In this document: positions 18,091 to 26,647 of the stretch, in pieces | How the letters are laid out: every line of letters starts with the position of its first letter | How positions within the stretch are numbered: position 1 is the stretch's first letter | Assembly: GCA_913046805.1 (NCBI GenBank) | Contig: CAJWTA010000005.1 | Coordinates: forward strand, 1 to 29,835 | DNA: 29,835 nt | Direction: 5' to 3' | DNA from: an uncultured Fidelibacterota bacterium | Lineage (GTDB): Bacteria; Marinisomatota; Marinisomatia; Marinisomatales; TCS55 | Program-made: the position numbers and the translations under genes | The notes under the pieces: generated by a model | The model's database searches: none | Told to the model about the DNA's origin: nothing | The model's input: the letters and a program-made list of their open reading frames with translations, nothing else

Positions 18091-21075
18091 ATGATAAAAA
18101 GAATTTTTAGCTTTATTTGTTTTTTAAGCTTGTCCTATGCACAGGTTGGTCCTTCTGAATCACTTCACCGCAACCCTCCAAGAGCATGGGCCCTAACAAA
18201 TGCAACCATACATACAGAGCCAGGAAAAACCATCTTTAATGGAACAGTGGTTATGAGGAACGGAATCATTGTTGCTGTTGGTAAAAATATTAAAATTCCT
18301 CTGCAAACTTCTGCAATCAATGTTAAAGGTAAACATATCTATGCTGGCTTCATAGAAAGCTGGATGGACGTAGAATCTAAGAAAGATTCTAGTAAGCTTG
18401 AAATGCATTGGAATTCAAACATGCGCGCTCATGTTAAAGCTAGCGAAATATTTTTACCCAAAAAGAAAAGTTTATCTGATTTAAGACAGCTTGGGTTCAC
18501 CGTTGCGCACATTTCTCCTAACGGCGGAATCTTTCAAGGTAGCTCTAGCCTTATAAGTACAAGTGAAAAACCGAAAGTACTATCAAATGAAATAGCTCAA
18601 ACTGTTGAGTTTAGATCTGGAGGATGGGGTGCGAAAGAGTACCCGACATCATTGCTAGGATCAATCGCTTTCATTCGTCAAGGGTTTATTGATGCACGTT
18701 GGTATGATAAAGCGCAAAAAATTATATTAAAATACCCTGATGTAAACGAACAAATTGAATTTGATAGATCACTTAGTTCGTTAGGAGATTTTCTCAACCA
18801 AAGAAAGGCTTTTATTTTTGAAACCAAGAATGAGATTTACATCGATAGAGCTCAAAATATTGCAAATGAATTTGATTTTAAGCTTTGGATTAAAGGAAAT
18901 GGCTATGAATATAGAAGGCTTAATGAGCTAAATCAAAATTTCATGATTATACCAATAAATTATCCATCCAGACCCAAAGTTGCAAATCCCTACACTGCTC
19001 TTCAATATTCCACACATCAGCTTAAGCATTGGGATCTTGCTCCTGACAACTTGAAAAAGCTTAGTGAGAAAAATTTAAAATTTGCTATTTCAACAAGCGG
19101 ATTAGAAAATAAAAGAGACTTTAGAAAAAATCTTTCTCATTCAGTCAGCAGAGGTTTAAGCGAAGAGGAAGCGCTTGCTAGTTTGACCACAGTACCTGCG
19201 CAAGCATTTGGCCAATCAAAACGATTAGGCAAAATTGCTCCTGGCTATATGGCGAATCTTGTGATAACTGATGGAAATTATTTTAATAAGAACTCAACGG
19301 TTAAATCTATTTGGATTGAAGGAAATGAAATTCAAGTCTCCCCTGATCCCATCAATGAATTTTCAGGTATTTGGACATTGCAAGAAAGGGAGCGTGAATG
19401 GACCTTGGATATAAATAATAGCGGCACGGTATTCTCTGCTAAGTTAAAAAAAGACGGAGACTCCTTGTCTGTTCAAAATCTTCAGATTTCAACAGATCAA
19501 ATTTCATTTATGATTAATGATAGTGCGCATTTTGACATAGGGGCAGTTAGATTTTTAGGAAATATAGAAGATAAGAGAATGGCAGGTAAAATAATTTATT
19601 CTGACAATAATGTATCTTCATGGACTGCGCAGCTTGATTCAAAAAAGCCGTCGCCGAAATATGATATTAAAACAGAAAAACCTAGCAAACTTAACGTTTT
19701 CTTTCCAGAAGGCGCATATGGATTAGATAGTGAAATTATTAAACCCAAAACTATATTAGTTGACGATGCAACAATTTGGACATCTGGACCCAAGGGTATT
19801 TTAAAAGGATACGATATTCTGTTCCAAAATGGCAAAGTTAAACAAATAGCTAAAAATATTTATCTAAATGATGGAAATGCGGTTATCATAGATGGAAAAG
19901 GGAAACATATAACCCCGGGCCTAATTGATGCTCACAGTCATATGGCTGGTGAATCAATAAATGAAGGTTTTCAAAACGTTACAGCAGAAGTAAGAATGCA
20001 AGATGTCATTGATCCCAACGATATAGCTATGTATAGAGCGCTAGCTGGCGGATTAACTACAATAAACCTTTTGCATGGATCTGCAAATCCCATTGGAGGA
20101 CAAAGTGTAGTAATGAAACTCAGATGGGGTAGCTATTCGAACGATTTGATTTTTAAAAAAGCATCTCAAGCCATCAAATTCGCATTGGGGGAAAATGTCA
20201 AAAGAAAGAGATCGTATGGAAGATATCCAGAAACACGTATGGGGGTCGAACAGGTAATTCGAGACGCATTTACTGCTGCTAGAGATTATAGAAAATCATG
20301 GAACACATTCAATAAAGATGCAAAGCTTCAACGGACAAAAGTTTCTCCAAGGCGTGATTTAGAGCTAGAAGCCTTAGTTGAGATTTTAGAGGGAAAGCGT
20401 ATTGTTCATGCCCATTCATACAGGCAAGACGAGATCTTAATGTTGACTCGTATCGCAGAAGACTTTGGCTTTAAGATGGGAACATTCCAGCATGTCCTAG
20501 AAGGTTATAAAGTCGCAGAAACACTTGCAGAGCATGGTGCTAATGCCTCAACATTTTCAGATTGGTGGGCCTATAAATTTGAGGTAATTGATGCAATTCC
20601 ATTCAATGGAACCCTAATGGCAAATGTTGGAGTCAATGTATCATTTAATTCTGACAGCGATGAACTTGCCAGGCGCATGAATTTAGAAGCTGCAAAAGCT
20701 GTAAAGTACGGAGGTTTGTCTGAAGAGGATGCATTGAAGTTTGTTACAATAAATCCCGCTAAACAGCTCAAAATTGATAAATATGTGGGCTCCCTTGAAA
20801 TTGGAAAAGACGCCGATTTCGCAATATGGTCTGGCAATCCCCTATCAAACTACACTGTATGCGAAGAAACGTGGGTAGACGGCAAACAATACTTTTCTCA
20901 AAAAAGGGATAGATACTTTAGAGAAAGAGATAAAAAACTTAGAAATGATTTAGTTCAAAAAATTTTAACAAGCGACGATTTGGGCAGCGGTGAGATTATT
21001 CCTGACAGCCAAAATGCAAATGATTATCATACATGCAATAGCGAACATGATCATAGTAGCCATGGAGGTCATTAA
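18091..21075 (+). CDS. exported two-part amidohydrolase-fold protein with His-rich tail
   Basis: 994 residues from the ATG at 18091; a start at 18079 adds four. The signal peptide ends near SYAQ. Part 1 (about 35-430) is amidohydrolase-like with a GKHIYAGFIES strand where HxH would be, so it lacks metal ligands. A middle beta-rich domain (about 440-545) follows. Part 2 (about 555-960) has the catalytic GLIDAHSHM (His619 and His621 in 18079 numbering), HAHSYRQDE, QHVLEGYK and the NSDSDE Asp region, so it should bind metal. The tail (CNSEHDHSSHGGH) is His-rich. It is likely an exported hydrolase acting on cyclic amides, peptides or similar compounds; substrate unknown. The next gene starts 2 bases later and encodes a related protein. 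Confidence 0.88.
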   Translation: MIKRIFSFICFLSLSYAQVGPSESLHRNPPRAWALTNATIHTEPGKTIFNGTVVMRNGIIVAVGKNIKIPLQTSAINVKGKHIYAGFIESWMDVESKKDSSKLEMHWNSNMRAHVKASEIFLPKKKSLSDLRQLGFTVAHISPNGGIFQGSSSLISTSEKPKVLSNEIAQTVEFRSGGWGAKEYPTSLLGSIAFIRQGFIDARWYDKAQKIILKYPDVNEQIEFDRSLSSLGDFLNQRKAFIFETKNEIYIDRAQNIANEFDFKLWIKGNGYEYRRLNELNQNFMIIPINYPSRPKVANPYTALQYSTHQLKHWDLAPDNLKKLSEKNLKFAISTSGLENKRDFRKNLSHSVSRGLSEEEALASLTTVPAQAFGQSKRLGKIAPGYMANLVITDGNYFNKNSTVKSIWIEGNEIQVSPDPINEFSGIWTLQEREREWTLDINNSGTVFSAKLKKDGDSLSVQNLQISTDQISFMINDSAHFDIGAVRFLGNIEDKRMAGKIIYSDNNVSSWTAQLDSKKPSPKYDIKTEKPSKLNVFFPEGAYGLDSEIIKPKTILVDDATIWTSGPKGILKGYDILFQNGKVKQIAKNIYLNDGNAVIIDGKGKHITPGLIDAHSHMAGESINEGFQNVTAEVRMQDVIDPNDIAMYRALAGGLTTINLLHGSANPIGGQSVVMKLRWGSYSNDLIFKKASQAIKFALGENVKRKRSYGRYPETRMGVEQVIRDAFTAARDYRKSWNTFNKDAKLQRTKVSPRRDLELEALVEILEGKRIVHAHSYRQDEILMLTRIAEDFGFKMGTFQHVLEGYKVAETLAEHGANASTFSDWWAYKFEVIDAIPFNGTLMANVGVNVSFNSDSDELARRMNLEAAKAVKYGGLSEEDALKFVTINPAKQLKIDKYVGSLEIGKDADFAIWSGNPLSNYTVCEETWVDGKQYFSQKRDRYFRERDKKLRNDLVQKILTSDDLGSGEIIPDSQNANDYHTCNSEHDHSSHGGH

Positions 21076-21077
21076 AA

Positions 21078-22388
21078 ATGAAAAATTTAGTTGTTAGTTT
21101 TTTATTGACCGTTTCAATATCAGCAAATGAGCAAATTCCAGCTCCTCCGCAAAAGAATCCTATATTGCTTAAAAATGGCTACATTCATACTGTTTCAAAG
21201 GGAACAATTGAAGGATCGATACTTTTTGAAAAAGGTAAAATTACTCGGATTGCAAAATATATCACACCTCCCAAAGATTGCGAAATAATTGACTTAAATG
21301 GCAAACATGTATACCCTGGCATGATTGCTGCTGTTTCAGGCCTAGGATTAATAGAGATTAATGCAGTTGCAGTCACAAACGATCATTCTGAAAGAGGAGA
21401 CTTTAATCCAAACGTCCGAACAAACGTTGCCTTTAATCCTGATTCAGAAATCATACCAACTACAAGATCAAACGGTATTTTAATTGCAAATATAATCCCA
21501 AATTCTGGACTAGTATCAGGGCAATCATCTGTCATGATGCTTGATGGCTGGACTTGGGAGAATGCAACTCTCTCCTCCCCAAGCGGCTTACATATCAATT
21601 GGCCAAACATGAACTCAATAGCTAAAAATGACTATGAGAAAAACATGTTAAAAACTGCAAAAGAGCATTTAAAAAGCTTAGAAAGTATCATAAAAGATGC
21701 AAGGGCTTACGCTCGACTGAGACAGACTAAATCAAGGTCAGCTGAAAACTATCATGATGAAGATCTTCGCTGGGAAAGTATGATTCCATATGTAAATAAA
21801 AAACTTCCAATTTATGTTCATGCTAACGAAGTTAAACAAATTGAGGCTGCTGTAAGCTGGTCATTAAGACATAGCTTAAATATAATAATAGTAGGCGGTA
21901 AAGATGCGTGGAGAACTACAGATCTTTTAATTAAAAATAGAATCCCAGTGATATATGAAAGTGTAACGTCACTTCCTTACAGAAGATTTGAGGATTACGA
22001 CCAAGCTTACAAAACACCTTTAATATTATATGAAAAAGGGGTACAGTTTTGTATTTCACAATATGGATTTGCTGGAAGCGCATATCAAGCTAGAAATTTA
22101 CCTTACCAAGCATCTATGGCCGCTTCCTATGGCTTGCCAAAAGAAGCGGCTTTGCGATCAATTACGCTATCCGCTGCTGAGATATTGGGGATCGATAAAA
22201 AAGTAGGATCTTTAGAGACTGGTAAAGATGCAACTTTATTTATTTCAAATGGAGATCCACTGGAGATAAGAACAAGTATCCTTCAAGCTTATATTCAAGG
22301 TAAAAAAGTAGATATGGGAGATAGACACAAGAGCCTGTATTCTAAATACAAGGAAAAATACAGGCAACTTGAGATTCTAAAAGATTAA
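21078..22388 (+). CDS. exported amidohydrolase-fold protein lacking the HxH metal motif
   Basis: 436 residues with an N-terminal signal peptide (MKNLVVSFLLTVSISA). The composite-domain strands (NPILLKNGYIHTVSKGTIEG; LNGKHVYPGMIAA) match the upstream protein, but AVSGLGLIEI stands where HxH should be. A single histidine is kept in IYVHANEV, and no NSDSD-type Asp is seen. The C-terminal part (RSITLSAAEILGIDKKVGSLETGKD) is again amidohydrolase-like. It is therefore probably a non-catalytic partner of the upstream enzyme, or uses another mechanism. The gene starts 2 bases after the upstream stop and almost certainly shares its transcript. It converges with the B12-linked lipoprotein gene, with only 9 bases between the stops. 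Confidence 0.87.
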   Translation: MKNLVVSFLLTVSISANEQIPAPPQKNPILLKNGYIHTVSKGTIEGSILFEKGKITRIAKYITPPKDCEIIDLNGKHVYPGMIAAVSGLGLIEINAVAVTNDHSERGDFNPNVRTNVAFNPDSEIIPTTRSNGILIANIIPNSGLVSGQSSVMMLDGWTWENATLSSPSGLHINWPNMNSIAKNDYEKNMLKTAKEHLKSLESIIKDARAYARLRQTKSRSAENYHDEDLRWESMIPYVNKKLPIYVHANEVKQIEAAVSWSLRHSLNIIIVGGKDAWRTTDLLIKNRIPVIYESVTSLPYRRFEDYDQAYKTPLILYEKGVQFCISQYGFAGSAYQARNLPYQASMAASYGLPKEAALRSITLSAAEILGIDKKVGSLETGKDATLFISNGDPLEIRTSILQAYIQGKKVDMGDRHKSLYSKYKEKYRQLEILKD

Positions 22389-22398
22389 AAAATTAATC
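22383..22398 (+). terminator. weak hairpin between convergent stop codons
   Basis: GATTAA-AAAA-TTAATC is a perfect 6-bp inverted repeat that spans the stop of the plus-strand gene and touches the stop of the minus-strand gene. On the plus strand it is followed by TATTTTATTTTAT. The stem is all weak pairs but one, so termination would be inefficient unless helped. Confidence is low. Confidence 0.35.
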
Positions 22399-23405
22399 TA
22401 TTTTATTTTATAAATCGCATAGTCCCCAGGTGAAGCACCAACTACGAGTATCTCCTCCAGTTCACCTAAATTATTGTGAACAAATACTGTATCTGGAGAT
22501 GTGTAATCGCTGGTAACCCCAAGGAACAATCTTTCTTCATATCCACTTGCTGAATACAAATGATTGGAATTGTAGGAACCTATTTTAGAAAGTTGCTGTA
22601 ATGATAGGTCTGCATTTAAGGGAGCTGCTCCACCATTATATGTCCTAAAAGCTCTATTGTCGAACCTAAATACATCGCCACCGCAAACTGCTCCTTTACC
22701 GTAATCAAGGATTGCTACTGCTTCGCTTGTCATGTCTATTTTACTGGTTCCATAAAATGTTTCTGTAAAATCTGCACTATAATGTGTTCGCGAGACCCAC
22801 AAATCATTCCCATCGATTAAAAGCTGTTGCGGTCCTTTTCCAACTTCAAAGGTTTTAATTATTTTTCCTGATTCAATATTAATTTTAGCAACTGAACTTG
22901 CAGAACTATAGTCTGCATTCATATTGATTGCAACCCAAAGATTGACTCCGTCCGATACAATAGATTCAGGTAAACCATTTAATGGAATAGAATTTTCAAT
23001 ATAGTATGTTGAAAGATTTAATACTTTAACATCCTGAGAATTGTAATTTGTGAAGTATAATTTGTTGTTCTCAACAACCATCTCCCTTGGACTAGATCCT
23101 TCCGTTGAAATAGAAATACCAGGAAGCTCAAGGCCATCATTGTTAATTTGATACACCTTGATCATGTGACTATTATTTACAAGAACGAATAGTTTTTCAT
23201 TGTGAACCAAGATGGACTGGACAACATCGCCAATATCTTTAACTTCTTGAATTAGTTTGCCGCTACGAAATACGGAAACCGATCCATTGCTAGAGCCAAA
23301 ATTGCCCTCGTTGGATATGAATGTTAATTGATTTGATTCATTTTTTGTGCTTTGATCTTCACAACCTGTTGCAAAGATAACCAGAAGAAAGAGGAGTTTT
23401 TTCAT
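22398..23405 (-). CDS. BtuG/YncE-like beta-propeller lipoprotein, riboswitch-controlled
   Basis: 335 residues. A lipoprotein signal (hydrophobic stretch ending in FATGC, Cys15) precedes a polar linker and a repeat-rich beta structure with about seven blades (motifs such as SPREMVVENNKLYFTN, LPESIVSDGVNLWVAI, GPQQLLIDGNDLWVSR). The opening NEGNFGSSNGSVS is typical of the YncE/DUF5074 propellers that include Bacteroidota BtuG, which captures cobalamin at the cell surface. The gene follows a cobalamin riboswitch on the same strand, with its ribosome binding site buried in a hairpin (23414-23429), so expression should fall when B12 is plentiful. The role in B12 binding is inference from these two lines. 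No BtuB-type receptor is in the window. The fold could also serve another ligand. Confidence 0.82.
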   Translation of the reverse strand: MKKLLFLLVIFATGCEDQSTKNESNQLTFISNEGNFGSSNGSVSVFRSGKLIQEVKDIGDVVQSILVHNEKLFVLVNNSHMIKVYQINNDGLELPGISISTEGSSPREMVVENNKLYFTNYNSQDVKVLNLSTYYIENSIPLNGLPESIVSDGVNLWVAINMNADYSSASSVAKINIESGKIIKTFEVGKGPQQLLIDGNDLWVSRTHYSADFTETFYGTSKIDMTSEAVAILDYGKGAVCGGDVFRFDNRAFRTYNGGAAPLNADLSLQQLSKIGSYNSNHLYSASGYEERLFLGVTSDYTSPDTVFVHNNLGELEEILVVGASPGDYAIYKIK

Positions 23406-23413
23406 TTTATTAT

Positions 23414-23429
23414 CCTTAAATGATTAAGG
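23414..23429 (-). promoter_or_regulatory. hairpin covering the ribosome binding site of the BtuG-like gene
   Basis: On the minus strand CCTTAA-TCAT-TTAAGG forms a 6-bp hairpin whose 3' arm is the AAGGA ribosome binding site, 8 bases before the ATG. This fits a translational off-switch for the riboswitch. A weaker alternative is chance, as the region is AT-rich. Confidence 0.55.
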
Positions 23430-23448
23430 GATTTTTTGAATTAATTTT

Positions 23449-23626
23449 ACTTAACCGTTATCCCGAAAGTTAGTTTTTTAATAGCTTTATTATCCAGATA
23501 TCCTGACTTACGCATTACAAAATATTTACGCCTTCTTCTTAACGAATGGCAAAAATAAAATATTTCTAGCGATTACAGTAGCGGGTACTGTGCCTGAATT
23601 TCACAGACTTCCCTGCAATAATAATT
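23449..23626 (-). ncRNA. cobalamin (B12) riboswitch
   Basis: Read on the minus strand, the conserved cobalamin riboswitch core is present. A GGGAA...GTGAAATTC...ACAGTACCCGC-ACTGTAATCGC block spans about 23570-23613, and the B12 box AAGTCAGGATATCTGG spans 23494-23509. A P1 stem of 7 bp closes it (TTATTAT at 23618-23624 with ATAATAA at 23487-23493). A downstream hairpin (23449-23474) has the loop sequence CGGG, complementary to CCCG in the core, matching the L5-L13 kissing-loop scheme. It precedes the BtuG-like gene, which it should control. The start of the element upstream and the exact pairing need folding to confirm. Confidence 0.93.
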
Positions 23627-23641
23627 GCTTTAGTTGTATAA

Positions 23642-23671
23642 AATATATTACAGATTTATTTACTTTGTAAA
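23642..23671 (-). promoter_or_regulatory. promoter of the riboswitch-BtuG unit
   Basis: Minus-strand TTTACA (-35, 23666-23671; 5 of 6 matches) and TATATT (-10, 23642-23647; 5 of 6) are separated by 18 bases. The implied start near 23635 is a few bases before the P1 stem of the riboswitch, which fits well. Confidence 0.55.
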
Positions 23672-23713
23672 CTTATTTGCGATGGGGCAAAAAATATTTT
23701 TCAAGAATAAAAA

Positions 23714-23729
23714 AGTCTTAATAGGGACT
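23714..23729 (-). terminator. possible terminator of hemA
   Basis: On the minus strand AGTC (23726-23729) and GACT (23714-23717) flank an 8-base loop, followed by six T residues. It lies 15 bases past the hemA stop. The stem is only 4-5 bp, so this is weak support. Confidence 0.3.
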
Positions 23730-23743
23730 CATTGTAAATCAGT

Positions 23744-25021
23744 TTATATAAATTGATTTTGAGGAATTGAGCTAAAATCTATTTTGTCTTTTTTAGCTAA
23801 GGTCATCGTTTTGACATCCATTACTTTAGACAATGATTTAACTAATTGATCAATATCCGAAAATGAATGCTTAGGGGTGATTGTTATCCTTAATCTTGCG
23901 GTATTTTTAGGTACTGTTGGATAAAAAATTGGTTGAGTGTATATGTTGTGGTCATCCAACAATTTTTGAGAAAAGATTTGCGCTTTTTCTGCTGTTTTTA
24001 CAACGATGGGTATTATGTGACTATCTCCTTTTATGTAGTGTATGCCCAAATTATCGAGTCTACTTTTAAGATAGGCAGCTTTTTTTATGATTTCAGAACG
24101 CAATTCATTCGAATTCTCAACAATTTCAATACTTTTTGCACAAGCAGAAACAACAGAAGGCATTAGCGATGTGGTAAAAATAAATCCCGGTGTAAAACTT
24201 CGAACAAAATCAATAACATCTTTATCTCCAGCCACATAGCCCCCGATCTGACCAAATGCCTTAGCAAGGGTACCGTTGATAATGTCAATTTGATCTGAAA
24301 CACCGTATTTATTTGCAATGCCGGACCCTTTGTGACCATAAAGACCTACAGCGTGAACTTCATCTAAATATGTGAGAGCATTGTACTTCTTTGCTAAGCG
24401 AACGTATTCAGCAACATTGGTTATTGTTCCATCCATTGAATAAAGTGATTCAAAAACAATTAATTTTGGTTGAGTTAATTCAACTGATTGTAATAATTGC
24501 TCTAAATCTTCCAAATTATTATGCTTAAAAACCTTGCACGATGCTCCAGAGTTTTTAATACCCTGTATTAACGACGCGTGATTTAACTCGTCTGAAAAAA
24601 CCTGAATTCCATTGATTTTTTTACATATTGTCCATAATGATGACTGATTTGCAAGATAAGCTGAATTAAATAACAAAGCAGACTCCCTACCATGAAATTG
24701 AGCTAATTTATTTTCAAGTTTTACATGATAACTAGATGTCCCGGAAATATTTCTGGTACCTCCTGAACCTGTGCCAACATCTTGAATTGTAGAAATCATC
24801 GTTTCAATGACCTCTTCGTTGTGACTCATGTTAAGATAATCGTTTGTACACCAGATTTTTATATTTTCTTTTTTATGAAGAGTATTCTTTTCATTATCTT
24901 CGATTTCAACTTGAGTGTAGGGAAATGTTGAGCGGGATCTTTTGACAGGAAGGAACTTTCGATAGTATCCTTCGTTTTTAAAGCTCTGAACTTTTGATTT
25001 AAAAAAATTTTTGTAATTCAA
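23744..25021 (-). CDS. hemA: 5-aminolevulinate synthase (Shemin pathway)
   Basis: 425 residues, PLP-dependent, joining glycine and succinyl-CoA to make 5-aminolevulinate, the first heme precursor. Diagnostic features: NDYLNMSHN (60-68), [16 protein letters not shown] (85-100), which separates ALAS from its 2-amino-3-ketobutyrate and 8-amino-7-oxononanoate relatives, [10 protein letters not shown] (220-229), and the PLP lysine Lys254 in [12 protein letters not shown]. It diverges from hemC(D) across a 108-base gap, so heme genes are read in both directions from one control region. ALAS is best known from Alphaproteobacteria and mitochondria; most other bacteria make ALA from glutamyl-tRNA. The last ~25 residues are a loose tail. 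Confidence 0.95.
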   Translation of the reverse strand: MNYKNFFKSKVQSFKNEGYYRKFLPVKRSRSTFPYTQVEIEDNEKNTLHKKENIKIWCTNDYLNMSHNEEVIETMISTIQDVGTGSGGTRNISGTSSYHVKLENKLAQFHGRESALLFNSAYLANQSSLWTICKKINGIQVFSDELNHASLIQGIKNSGASCKVFKHNNLEDLEQLLQSVELTQPKLIVFESLYSMDGTITNVAEYVRLAKKYNALTYLDEVHAVGLYGHKGSGIANKYGVSDQIDIINGTLAKAFGQIGGYVAGDKDVIDFVRSFTPGFIFTTSLMPSVVSACAKSIEIVENSNELRSEIIKKAAYLKSRLDNLGIHYIKGDSHIIPIVVKTAEKAQIFSQKLLDDHNIYTQPIFYPTVPKNTARLRITITPKHSFSDIDQLVKSLSKVMDVKTMTLAKKDKIDFSSIPQNQFI

Positions 25022-25076
25022 ACTAAAAAACCTTTAACAGTATCTTAAAATTATATTAGACTCAACGGTCGAAATT

Positions 25077-25088
25077 ATGAATATTCAT
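25077..25088. promoter_or_regulatory. 12-bp palindrome in the divergent hem promoter region
   Basis: ATGAATATTCAT is a perfect palindrome near the middle of the 108-base gap between divergent hemA and hemC(D). It may bind a dimeric regulator of heme synthesis. I cannot place clear -35/-10 pairs: TATAAT-like and TTGACC-like hexamers are present but badly spaced. Low confidence. Confidence 0.3.
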
Positions 25089-25129
25089 TTTATTTGACCA
25101 TATATTTTTAAAAAACTCTTCGAAATCTT

Positions 25130-26647
25130 TTGAAAAAAAAAATAAAAATAGTTTCTAGAGCTAGTCAACTTGCACGAGTTCAGGCTTACATGGTCGGTGC
25201 GCAAATCAGTAATATTTTTCCTACGGTGGGCGTAGAATATAGTTCCAAAAATTCCGAAGGTGATATTAATCCAAACCACAGCATTTCATCTGGACAAGTT
25301 ACTGGACTTTTTACGCACAATATTAGCAATGCAATTAGCAAAGGGGAATTTGATATTGCGGTGCATTCCTGGAAAGATGTTCCTATTGAGCCATCTGAAA
25401 ACTCAACAATCTTTGGAACAATTAAACGTGGCGATATGCGCGATATGCTCTTTATTAAAAAAGATTCACTAAAAAATTTAGACAAAGATAACATTTCAAT
25501 CTTTACCTCATCACCTCGCAGAAAATATTTATCTCAAATCCTACTAAAAAACCTTATTCCTTTCAAAGGAGCCAATCTTAGTTTTCATGATATTAGGGGA
25601 AATGTAGAAACTAGACTGAAAAAGCTTAATGACTCAAATATGGATGGGTTAATTATTGCAAAAACTGCAATAGACAGACTTTTATCAAAACAATACAACG
25701 AAGATGACGCTAAATCCTCTGAAAGAATCAGAAACTATATCAATAATTTTAGGTGGATGATTTTTCCTTTATCATGCTTCCCAACAGCACCCGGTCAAGC
25801 GGCAATCGGTATAGAAGTTAATAATTCAAATGATGAAGCAATTAATATTGTTAATCAAATAAATGATGCCAAAGTTTTTCAAATGGTGCAACATGAAAAA
25901 TCTGTTCTCAATGTGTACGGAGGAGGGTGTCATCAAAAAATAGGTGTATCAAATTGGGTGGTAGATGATTTAGAACTTGAATCAATTCAGGGATTAACAG
26001 ACAAAGGAAACCCCTTAAGTTCATATAAAATTAAAGGCCGCAAAGAAAAATTATTTTCAAATGTAACAAGGTCGAATATTTTCCCGTCATCAGATAACGA
26101 AAAAAATCTTTTTTCTAGAGAAAAAGTCGATAACGCTCAAAAGATAAAAGAAACTAAAAACAGTATTGTTTATATAAGCAGAAAAAATGTTTTGGATAGT
26201 AAACCAGTTATTGATGATACAAATTTTATATGGACTAGCGGTATGAAAGCATGGAGAAATGCGGCTAAAAAGGGCTATTGGATAAATGGGACATCAGATA
26301 GCTTTGGTGAAAATATTGATTTTGATATCCATTTGCTGGCAAATAACATTGAGAAAAAAGTGAAATTAACCCATCTTGAAAATAAATCAACTGATATGGA
26401 AATTATTCCAACATACAAATTGATTTACTCTAATGAAGACTTAGAGCTCAGTGATAAAACTCATTTTTACTGGATGAGCTCTTTTGCATTTGATTCGATT
26501 ACAAAAAAGTACCCAGAAATAAAAGATAAAATACATGGTTGTGGTCCAGGTAAAACATATAATCATATTATTAAAAATATTAAAGATAGTAGCAAGGTTT
26601 CAAAATATCTTTCTTTTAAAGATTGGGAGAATAATTTTGAATCTTAA
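25130..26647 (+). CDS. hemC: hydroxymethylbilane synthase with C-terminal HemD-like domain
   Basis: 505 residues. HemC part (1 to about 320): catalytic Asp83 in HSWKDVP, the SSPRRKYL and RGNVETRL substrate arginines, APGQAAI, and the dipyrromethane-anchoring Cys267 in YGGGCHQKIG. C-terminal part (about 340-505): two weakly similar repeats, IWTSGMKAWRNAAKKG and YWMSSFAFDSITKKYP followed by CGPGKT, like the two half-sites of uroporphyrinogen III synthase. This tail is therefore probably HemD, reduced in size; no separate hemD is seen between hemA and hemF. The start is TTG, with no other suitable start before residue 21. hemB overlaps its 3' end by 11 bases. Confidence 0.9.
   Translation: MKKKIKIVSRASQLARVQAYMVGAQISNIFPTVGVEYSSKNSEGDINPNHSISSGQVTGLFTHNISNAISKGEFDIAVHSWKDVPIEPSENSTIFGTIKRGDMRDMLFIKKDSLKNLDKDNISIFTSSPRRKYLSQILLKNLIPFKGANLSFHDIRGNVETRLKKLNDSNMDGLIIAKTAIDRLLSKQYNEDDAKSSERIRNYINNFRWMIFPLSCFPTAPGQAAIGIEVNNSNDEAINIVNQINDAKVFQMVQHEKSVLNVYGGGCHQKIGVSNWVVDDLELESIQGLTDKGNPLSSYKIKGRKEKLFSNVTRSNIFPSSDNEKNLFSREKVDNAQKIKETKNSIVYISRKNVLDSKPVIDDTNFIWTSGMKAWRNAAKKGYWINGTSDSFGENIDFDIHLLANNIEKKVKLTHLENKSTDMEIIPTYKLIYSNEDLELSDKTHFYWMSSFAFDSITKKYPEIKDKIHGCGPGKTYNHIIKNIKDSSKVSKYLSFKDWENNFES

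Noticed and set aside
22333..22365. 9-bp inverted repeat (GCCTGTATT and AATACAGGC) at the end of the second amidohydrolase gene
   Set aside because: It lies within coding sequence with no T-run after it, so it is not a convincing terminator. I saw no reason to call a function.
26535..26636. Extended N-terminus for hemB
   Set aside because: The frame is open there, but the residues are unlike HemB, lie inside hemC and precede the GGGAG-supported TTG start at 26637.
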